From contig CM042545.1 of the NCBI GenBank assembly GCA_023630585.1, forward strand, positions 558,894 to 622,893: DNA of 64,000 nt. Reading direction: 5' to 3'. The position numbers were made by a program, and so were the translations under genes. The notes under the pieces are model-generated. The model searched no databases. It was not told where the DNA came from and saw only the letters and a list, made by a program, of their open reading frames with translations. The DNA comes from Cranoglanis bouderius (lineage: Eukaryota > Chordata > Actinopteri > Siluriformes > Cranoglanididae). Below are positions 54,526 to 64,000 of the stretch, in pieces. Position 1 is the first letter of the stretch, and each line of letters opens with the position of its first letter.

Positions 54526-57500
54526 ATAGCAACATAATCATGTTATAAAGAAGTGAAATTTGTTATATTAGAATGCATCACTGAAGTGAAAAGATACGTT
54601 TTTTAGAAAAACACGTTTTCATTGCTCGAAGACGCGTGAAATTTGCTATATAGCGCTTTTGGTGCTTGAAGCGCACACGTGTATGCACATAGAGGACTGA
54701 TGAGAAAACATAATGACACCACACGTTATGACAGATGACTTTCTTCTGTTAAATTTGGCTTTTTTTCGCCTTTTCACAGTTTATTATGAAATGATGTGTG
54801 TTATTGTAAACAATCATAATTCATGTTACTTTAGGTCAGAGACATGTCTAACATATCATAGTACCATACATGATATGATATATCATACATGATATAAAGA
54901 AGTGAAATGTGTTATATTAGAGCACGCCACTGAAGTGAAAACATACGTTTTTTTTAGAAAACACGTTTCCATTGCTCGCAGACGCTTGAAATTCGCTGTA
55001 TAACGATTTAGATGCCTGAAGCTCACACGTTTATGCACATAGAGGACTGATGAGAAAACATAATTTTACCACACATATGATGACAGATGACTTTCTTCAT
55101 GTTAAATTTGATTTTTTTTTCACATTTTCACACTTTATGATGACATGACATATTTCATAGTAAACAATCATATTACGTGTTATTTTAGGTCAGAGACATG
55201 TCTACATATCACAGCATCATATCATTTTATACAGAAGTGAAATGTGTTATATTAGAGCACGTCACTTAAGTGTAAATATGCATTTTTTACAAAAACACGT
55301 TTCCTTTGCTCGCAGACGCTCGCGCCCCAATGTGTATGCACATTCAGGACTGATGAGAAAACATAATGTTAACACACATTTGATGACAGATGACTTTATT
55401 CATGCTAAATTTGACTTTTTTCACCTTTTCAAACCTTATTAAGAAATTTTGTATGTTAATATGAACAATCGTATTTCGTGTTATTTTAGGTATGGGACAT
55501 GTCTAACATATCATAGTATCATGTCATGTTATAAAGAAGTGAAATTTGTTATATTACATTGCATCATTGAAGTGAAAACAAACGTTTTTTTTTTTTAGAA
55601 AAACACATTTCCTTTGCCCGCAGACGCTTGATATTCGCCGTGAAGCGCTTTACGTGCTTGAAGTGCACCCATTTGTATTCACATAGATGACTGACGAGAA
55701 AACATAATGTTAACACACATTTGATGACCGATGACTTTCTTCTTGATAAAATTTGACGTTTTTTCACCTTGTCACACTCTTATTAAGACATGATGTATGT
55801 TAATATGACCAAACTTATTTCGTGTTATTCTAGGTCATTGACATGTCTAATATATGATGATATATCATAGTATCATGTCATGTTGTAAAGAAGTGAAATT
55901 TGTTGTATTAGATTGTATCACTGAAGTGAATACAAACGTTTTTTTAGAAAAAACACGTTTCCTTTGCCCGCAGACGCTTTAAATTCGCTTTATAACGTTG
56001 TAAGCGCCTGAAGCGCACCCATGTGTATGCAAATATATGACTGATGAGAAAACATAATGATAGCACACATATGATGACAGATGACTTTCTTCATGCTAAA
56101 TTTGACTTTTTTCCACTTTTTTACACTTTATTATGAAACGATGTTTGTGATTGTAAACAAAAATATGTTGTGTTATTTTAGGTCAGAGACACGTCTAACA
56201 TATCATGGTATAATATCGTATTATAAAGAAGTGAAATTTGTTATATTACATTGCATCACGGAAGTGAAAACAAACTTTTTTTTAAGAAAAACACGTTTCC
56301 TTATCCCGCAGTGTTTGAAATTCGCTGTATAGCGTTGTAAGCGCCTGACGCGCACCCATGTGTATGCTTATTCAGGACTGATGAGAAAACACAATGTTAC
56401 CACAAATTTGATCACAGATGACTTTCTTCATGCTACATTTGACTTTTTTTTTTTACCATTTAACACATTATTAAGACATGATGTATGTTAATATAAACAA
56501 TCATATTTCGTGTTATTTTATGTAAGGGACACATCTAACATGGTCATATCTCCTGGTGTCATGTCATGTTCTAAAGAAGTGAAATTTGTTATAATAGATT
56601 GCATTTCTGAAGTGAAAAAAAAAGGTTTTTTTTTATTAAAACACGTTTTCTTGGACCGCATCAGCTTGAAATTCGCTGTATAGCGTTGTAAGCTTATGAA
56701 GCGCACCAATGTGTATGCACATAGAGGACTGATGAGAAAACATAATTTTACCACACATATGATGACAGATGACTTTCTTCATGTTAAATTTGCCTTTTAT
56801 TCACATTTTCACACTTTATTAAGACATTATGTGTGTTATTTATAAACAATAATATTTAGTGTTATTTTAGGTAAGAGACATGTCTACTATATCATAGTAT
56901 CATGTCATGTTACAAAGAAGTGAAATCTGTTATAATAGATTGTATGTCTGCAGTGAGAACAAATGTTTTTTACAAAAACACGTTTCCTATGCCCGCAGAC
57001 GCTTGAAATTCGCTGTATAGCGCTTTAGGTGCTTGAAGCGAACCCATGTCTATTCACATTCATGACTGATGAGAAAACATAATGTTAACACATATATGAT
57101 CACAAATGACTTTCTTAATGTTAAATTTGCCTTCTTTCAAATTTTCACACCTTAATAAGTCATGATGTATGTAAATATAAAAAACCGAAAGTCGTGTTAT
57201 TTTACGTAAGACACATATAAATACCATATCATAGTATCATGTCTTGTTATAAAGAAGTGAAATCTGTTATAATAGATTGTATCACTGAAGTGTAAAGAAA
57301 CTTTTTTTAGAAAAACACGTTTCCTTTGACCGCAGACGCTAGAAATTCGCTGTATATCGCTTTAGGTGCTTGATGCGCAACTATGTGTATGCACATAGAG
57401 GAGTGACGAGAAAACATACTGATTCCACACATTTGATCACAATTTCATGCTATATTTGACTTTTTTCACATTTTCACACCTTATTAAGACATGATGTATG

Positions 57501-58840
57501 TTATTATAAACAATAGTATTTAGTGTTATTTTAGGTAAGAGACATGTCTACCATATCATAGTATCATGTCATGTTACAAAGAAGTGAAATCTGTTATAAT
57601 AGATTGTATCTCTGCAGTGAAAACAAATGTTTTTTACAAAAACACGTTTCCTTTGACCGCAGACGCTTGAAATTCGCTGTATAGCGCTTTAGGTGCTTGA
57701 AGGTCACCCAGGTGTATGCACATTCAGGACTGATTAGAAAACAAAATGTTAACACATATATGATCACAGATGACTTTCTTACTGTTAAATTTGCCTTTTT
57801 TCAAAAATACACACCTTATTAAGTCATGATGTATATAAATATAAAAAAACCGAAAGTCGTGTTATTTTACGTAAGACACGTATGAATACCATATTACAGA
57901 ATCATGTCTTGTTATAAAGAAGTGAAATCTGTTAGGTGCTTGAAGCGAACCCATGTGTATGCACATTCAGGACTGATGAGAAAACATAATGTTAACACAT
58001 ATATGATCACAGATGACTTTCTTAATGTTAAATTTGCCTTTTTTCAAATTTTCACACCTTATTAAGTCATGATGTATGTAAATATAAAAAACCGAAAGTC
58101 GTGTTATTTTACGTGACACATATGAATACCATATCATTGTATCATGTCTTGTTATAAAGCAGTGAAATCTGTTATAATAGATTGTATCACTGAAGTTTAA
58201 ACAAACGTTTTTTAGAAAAACACGTTTCCTTAGACCGCAGACTCTTGAAATTTGCTGTATAGCGCTTTAGGTGCTTGATGCGCACCCATGTGTATGCACA
58301 TTCAGGACTGATGAGAAAACATAATGTTAACACATATATGATCACAGAAAACTTTCGTAATGTTAAATTTGCCGCCTTTCAAATTTTCACACCTTATTAA
58401 TTCATGATGTATGTAAATATAAAAAACCGAAAGTCGTGTTATTTTACGTGACACATATGAATACCATATCATTGTATCATGTCTTGTTATAAAGCAGTGA
58501 AATCTGTTATAATAGATTGTATCACTGAAGTTTAAACAAATGTTTTTTACAAAAACACGTTTCCTTTGCCCGCAGACGCTTGAAATTCGCTGTATAGCGC
58601 TTAAGGTGCTTGATGCGAAACCATGTGTATGCTTATTCAGGACTGATGAGAAAACATAATGTTAACACATATATGATCACAGAAGACTTTCGTAATGTTA
58701 AATTTGCCTTTTTTCAAATATTCACACCTTATTAAGTCATGATGTATGTAAAAATAAAAAAACCGAAAGTCATGTTATTTTACGTAAGATACATATGAAT
58801 ACCATATCATTGTATCATTTCTTGTTATAAAGAAGTGAAA

Positions 58841-60334
58841 TCTGTTAGGTGCGTGAAGCTCAACCATGTGTATGCACATTCAGGACTGATGAGAAAACAT
58901 AATGTTAACACATATATGATCACAGATGACTTGCTTAATGTTAAAGTGGCCTTCTTTCAAATTTTCACACCTTATTAAGCCATGATGTATGTAAATATAA
59001 AAAACCGTAAGTCGTGTTATTTTACGTGATACATATGAATACCATATCATAGTATCATGTCTTGTTATAAAGAAGTGAAATCTGTTATAATAGATTGTAT
59101 CACTGAAGTGGAAACAAATGTTTTTTAGAAAAACACGTTTCCTTTGACCGCAGACGCTTGAAATTCGCTGTATAGCGCTTTAGGTGCTTGATGCGCACCT
59201 GTGTGTATGCACATAGAGGAGTGACGAGAAAACACACTGATACCACACATTTGATGACAGTTTCATGCTATATTTGACTTTTTTCACATTTTCACACCTT
59301 ATTAAGACATGATGTATGTTATTATAAACAATAGTATTTAGTGTTATTTTAGGTAAGAGACATGTCTACCATATCATAGTATCATGTCATGTTACAAATA
59401 AGTGAAATCTGTTATAATAGATTGTATCACTGAAGTTTAAACAAACGTTTTTTAGAAAAACACGTTTCCTTTGTCCGCAGACCCTTGAAATTCGCTGTAT
59501 AGCGGTTTAGGTGCTTGATGCGCACCTGTGTGTATGCACATAGAGGAGTGACGAGAAAACACAATGTTACCACACATTTGATGACAAATGACTTTCTTCA
59601 TGCTAAATTTGATTTTTTTCATATTTTCACACCTTATTAAGACATGATGTGTGTAAATATAAAAAATCGAAAGTCGTGTTATTTTAGGAAAGAGACATAT
59701 GACTACCATATCATAGAATCATGTCTTGTTATAAAGAAGTGAAATCTGTTAGGTGCGTGAAGCTCAACCATGTGTATGCACATTCAGGACTGATGAGAAA
59801 ACATAATGTTAACACATATATGATCACAGATGACTTGCTTAATGTTAAAGTGGCCTTCTTTCAAATTTTCACACCTTATTAAGCCATGATGTATGTAAAT
59901 ATAAAAAAACCGTAAGTCGTGTTATTTTACGTGATACATATGAATACCATATCATAGTATCATGTCTTGTTATAAAGAAGTGAAATCTGTTATAATAGAT
60001 TGTATCACTGAAGTGGAAACAAATGTTTTTTAGAAAAACACGTTTCCTTTGACCGCAGACGCTTGAAATTCGCTGTATAGCGCTTTAGGTGCTTGATGCG
60101 CACCTGTGTGTATGCACATAGAGGAGTGACGAGAAAACACACTGATACCACACATTTGATGACAATTTCATGCTATATTTGACTTTTTTCACATTTTCAC
60201 ACCTTATTAAGACATGATGTATGTTATTATAAACAATAGTATTTAGTGTTATTTTAGGTAAGAGACATGTCTACCATATCATAGTATCATGTCATGTTAC
60301 AAATAAGTGAAATCTGTTATAATAGATTGTATCT
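58841..60334 (+). repeat. 904-bp higher-order duplication in satellite
   Basis: 58841-59431 and 59745-60334 are nearly identical for about 590 bp, both starting at the unusual junction CTGTTAGGTGCGTGAAGC and continuing through the GAGTGACGAGAAAACACACTG variant. The spacing of 904 bp comprises one short and two full monomers. Confidence 0.85.
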
Positions 60335-62660
60335 CTGCAGTGAAAATAAATGTTTTTTACAAAAACACGTTTCCTTTGTCCGCAGATGCTTGAAATTCGC
60401 TGTATAGTGCTTTAGGTGCTTGAAGCTCAGCCATGTGTATGCTTATTCATGACTGATGAGAAAACATAATGTTAACACATATATGATCACAGAAAACTTT
60501 CGTAATGTTAAATTTGCCTTCTTTCAAATATACACACCTTATTAAGTCATGATGTATGTAAATATAAAAAACCGAAAGTCGTGTTATTTTACGTAAGACA
60601 CATATGAATACCATATCATAGTATCATGTCATGTTACAAAGAAGTGAAATCTATTATAATAGATTGTATCACTGAAGTTTAAACAAATGTTTTTTACAAA
60701 AACACGTTTCCTTTGTCCGCAGACCCTTGAAATTCCCTGTATTGCGCTTTAGGTGCTTGAAGCGAACCCATGTCTATTCACATTCATGACTGATGAGAAA
60801 ACATAATGTTAACACATATATGATCACAAATGACTTTCTTAATGTTAAATTTGCCTTCTTTCAAATTTTCACACCTTATTAAGGCATGATGTATGTAAAT
60901 ATAAAAAAACCGAAAGTCGTGTTATTTTATGTAAGACACATATGAATACCATATCATAGTATCATGTCTTGTTATAAAGCAGTGAAATCTGTTATAATAG
61001 ATTGTATCACTGAAGTTTAAACAAACGTTTTTTAGAAAAACACGTTTCCTTAGGCCGCACACGCTTGAAATTCCCTGTATTGCGCTTTAGGTGCTTGAAG
61101 CGAACCCATGTCTATTCACATTCATGACTGATGAGAAAACATAATGTTAACACATATATGATCACAAATGACTTTCTTAATGTTAAATTTGCCTTCTTTC
61201 AAATTTTCACACCTTATTAAGAAATGATGTATGTAAATATAAAAAAACCGAATGTCGTGTTATTTTACGTAAGACACATATGAATACCATATCATAGTAT
61301 CATGTTTTGTTATAAAGCAGTGAAATCTTTTATAATAGATTGTATCACTGAAGTTTAAACAAACGTTTTTTAGAAAAACACGTTTCCTTAGGCCGCACAC
61401 GCTTGAAATTCGCTGGATAGCGCTTTAGGTGCTTGATGCGCACCCATGTGTATGCACATGGAGGACTGACGAGAAAACACACTGATACCACACATTTGAT
61501 GACAATTTCATACTATATTTGACTTTTTTCACATTTTCACACCTTATTAAGAAATGATGTATGTAAATATAAAAAAACCGAATGTCGTGTTATTTTACGT
61601 AAGACACATATGAATACCATATCATAGTATCATGTCTTGTTATAAAGAAGTGAAATCTCTTATAATAGATTGTATCTCTGCAGTGAAAACAAATGTTTTT
61701 ACAAAAACACGTTTCCTTTGCCCGCAGACGCTTGAAATTCGCTGTATAGCGCTTTAGGTGCTTGAAGCTCACCCATGTCTATGCTTATTCAGGACTGATG
61801 AGAAAACATAATGTTAACACATATATGATCACAGAAAACTTTCGTAATGTTAAATTTGCCTTTTTTCAAATATTCACACCTTATTAAGTCATGATGTATG
61901 TAAATATAAAAAACCGAAAGTCGTGTTATTTTACGTGACACATATGAATACCATATCATTGTATCATGTCTTGTTATAAAGCAGTGAAATCTGTAATAAT
62001 AGATTGTATCACTGAAGTGTAAACAAACGTTTTTTAGAAAAACACGTTTCCTTAGACCGCAGATGCTTGAAATTCGCTGTATAGCGCTTTAGGTGCTTGA
62101 TGCGCACCCATGTGTATGCACATAGAGGACTGACGAGAAAACACAATGTTACAACACATTAGATGACAAATGTTCTCTTCATGCTAAATTTGACTTTTTT
62201 TCACCTTTTCACACCTTATTAAGACATGATGTATGTTGATATAAACAATAGTATTTCGTGTTATTTTAGGTAAGAGACATGTCTAACATATCATAGTATC
62301 ATGTCATATTATAAAGAATTGAAATCTGTTATAATAGATTGTATCTCTGCAGTGAAAACAAATGTTTTTTACAAAAACACGTTTGCTTTGCCCGCAGACG
62401 CTTGAAATTCGCTGTATAGCGCTTTAGGTGCGTGAAGCTCACCCATGTGTATGCACATTCAGGACAGATGAGAAAACATAATGTTAACACATATATTATC
62501 ACAGATGACTTTCTTAATGTTAAATTTGCCTTCTTTCAAATTTTCACACCTTATTAAGTCATGATGTATGTAACTATAAAAAACCGTAAGTAGTGTTATT
62601 TTACGTGATACATATGAATACCATATCATAGTATCATGTCTTGTTATAAAGAAGTGAAAT

Positions 62661-64000
62661 CTGTTACAATAGATTGTATCACTGAAGTGAAAACAAACGT
62701 CTTTTAGAAAAACACGTTTCCTTTGCCCGCAGACGCTTGAAATTCGCTGTATAGTGCTTTAGGTGCTTAAAGCTCACCCATGTGTATGCTCATTCAGGAC
62801 TGATGAGGAAACATAATGTTAACACATATGATCACAGAAAACTTTCGTAATGTTAAATTTGCCTTTTTTCAAATATTCACACCTTATTAAGTCATGATGT
62901 ATGTAAATATAAAAAACCGAAAGTCGTGTTATTTTACGTAAGACACATATGAATACCATATCATAGTATCATGTCATGTTATAAAGAAGTGAAATCTGTT
63001 ATAATAGATTGTATCACTGAAGTGAAAATAAACGTCTTTTAGAAAAACACGTTTCCTTTGTCCGCAGACGCTTGAAATTCGCTGTATAGCGCTTAAGGTG
63101 CTTGATGCGAAACCATGTGTATGCTTATTCAGGACTGATGAGAAAACATAATGTTAACACATATATGATCACAGAAGACTTTCGTAATGTTAAATTTGCC
63201 TTTTTTCAAATATTCACACCTTGTTAATTCATGATGTATGTAAAAATAAAAAAACCGAAAGTCGTGTTATTTTACGTAAGATACATATGAATACCATATC
63301 ATAGTATCATTTCTTGTTATAAAGAAGTGAAATCTGTTACAATAGATTGTATCACTGAAGTGAAAACAAACGTCTTTTAGAAAAACACGTTTCCTTTGCC
63401 CGCAGACGCTTGAAATTCGCTGTATAGTGCTTTAGGTGCTTAAAGCTCACCCATGTGTATGCTCATTCAGGACTGATGAGGAAACATAATGTTAACACAT
63501 ATGATCACAGAAAACTTTCGTAATGTTAAATTTGCCTTTTTTCAAATATTCACACCTTATTAAGTCATGATGTATGTAAATATAAAAAACCGAATGTCGT
63601 GTTATTTTACGTAAGACACATATGAATACCATATCATAGTATCATGTCATGTTATAAAGAAGTGAAATCTGTTATAATAGATTGTATCACTGAAGTGAAA
63701 ATAAACGTCTTTTAGAAAAACACGTTTCCTTTGCCCGCAGACGCTTGAAATTCGCTGTATAGCGCTGTAGGTGCTTGATGCGAAACCATGTGTATGCTTA
63801 TTCAGGACTGATGAGAAAACATAATGTTAACACATATATGATCACAGAAGACTTTCGTAATGTTAAATTTGCCTTTTTTCAAATATTCACACCTTATTAA
63901 GTCATGATGTATGTAAATATAAAAAAACCGAAAGTCGTGTTATTTGCGTAAGACACATATGAATACCATATCATAGTATCATGTCTTGTTATAAAGCAGT
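62661..64000 (+). repeat. 673-bp dimeric higher-order repeat
   Basis: CTGTTACAATAGATTG at 62661 and 63334 starts two near-identical two-monomer blocks, marked by CAAACGTCTTTTAG, TTAAAGCTCACCC and the GATGAGGAAAC variant in the first monomer. The second copy runs to the window edge. Confidence 0.85.

Larger units (their letters stand above)
54526..64000 (+). repeat. Satellite array, monomer about 336 bp
   Basis: Head-to-tail AT-rich tandem repeat running off the window. The marker GACTGATGAGAAAAC or GAGTGACGAGAAAAC recurs, mostly every 327-352 bp, about 28 times. Each unit contains ACACGTTTCC, GCAGACGCTTGAAATTCGCTG, TATAGCGCTTTAGG, a TTAAATTTG-CTTTTTTCA block and GTGTTATTTTA. The first units (to about 57 kb) are divergent; later ones are more alike. 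Three units are only about 240 bp. No gene is seen; short frames are monomer by-products. Centromeric or subtelomeric location is plausible but not shown. Confidence 0.95.

Noticed and set aside
56081..56754. Satellite open frames of 60-85 codons
   Set aside because: They recur with the monomer, change with single-base differences and have no start context or protein-like features.
55620..64000. CENP-B-box-like motif in satellite (TTCGCTGTATAGCGC)
   Set aside because: Shares TTCGNNNNA with the box but lacks the CGGG end; not a match. Centromere function cannot be claimed from it.
54526..64000. CRISPR-like array
   Set aside because: Repeats are 240-350 bp with no short spacers; a eukaryotic satellite.

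Overview
Non-coding, repeat-dense vertebrate DNA. The retroviral pol types, CA microsatellites and AT-rich satellite suggest a teleost fish; species and genus cannot be told from the sequence. I see no intact host gene, tRNA, rRNA or CRISPR. Nearly everything is LTR retroelement or satellite. I use two working names: ERV-X (LTRs of about 1.2-1.8 kb, TGTAAC...GTTACA-type ends, 4-bp target duplications) and ERV-Y (a retrovirus-like element with a lysine-tRNA primer site, one CCHC zinc knuckle and a very long Gag region).

Layout. 1-647: unrecognised DNA with a 46-bp minisatellite. 648-3369: two partial ERV-X LTRs in opposite orientation. 3370-3715: one satellite monomer. 3716-34859: a plus-strand ERV-X element. 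Its leader carries a minus-strand ERV-Y (5860 to about 30669), whose pol is in turn interrupted by a full-length minus-strand ERV-X (9924-22644). The nesting is therefore X in Y in X in satellite. 34922-35021: a 100-N gap. 35022-54525: a second copy of the 2.1-34.9 kb segment without the inner ERV-X, so it preserves the empty target site. 54526-64000: a satellite array of about 336-bp monomers with recent higher-order duplications.

How the parts relate. Both ERV-Y copies share the same truncation, stops and frameshifts, so they are two copies of one locus (tandem duplication or two haplotypes), not two insertions. The outer ERV-X keeps LTRs, leader, gag scraps and polypurine tract but has lost pol, as in a non-autonomous derivative. 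The inner ERV-X has near-identical LTRs (recent insertion) yet carries altered catalytic motifs in protease, reverse transcriptase and RNase H. No env gene is visible in any element.

Sequence quality falls towards the N gap: about 24-34.9 kb and 35.0-36.8 kb are full of 1-4 base insertions relative to their duplicates, many at CG dinucleotides. This looks like unpolished long-read sequence, so broken frames there may be partly artefactual. Coordinates of degraded coding blocks are approximate.
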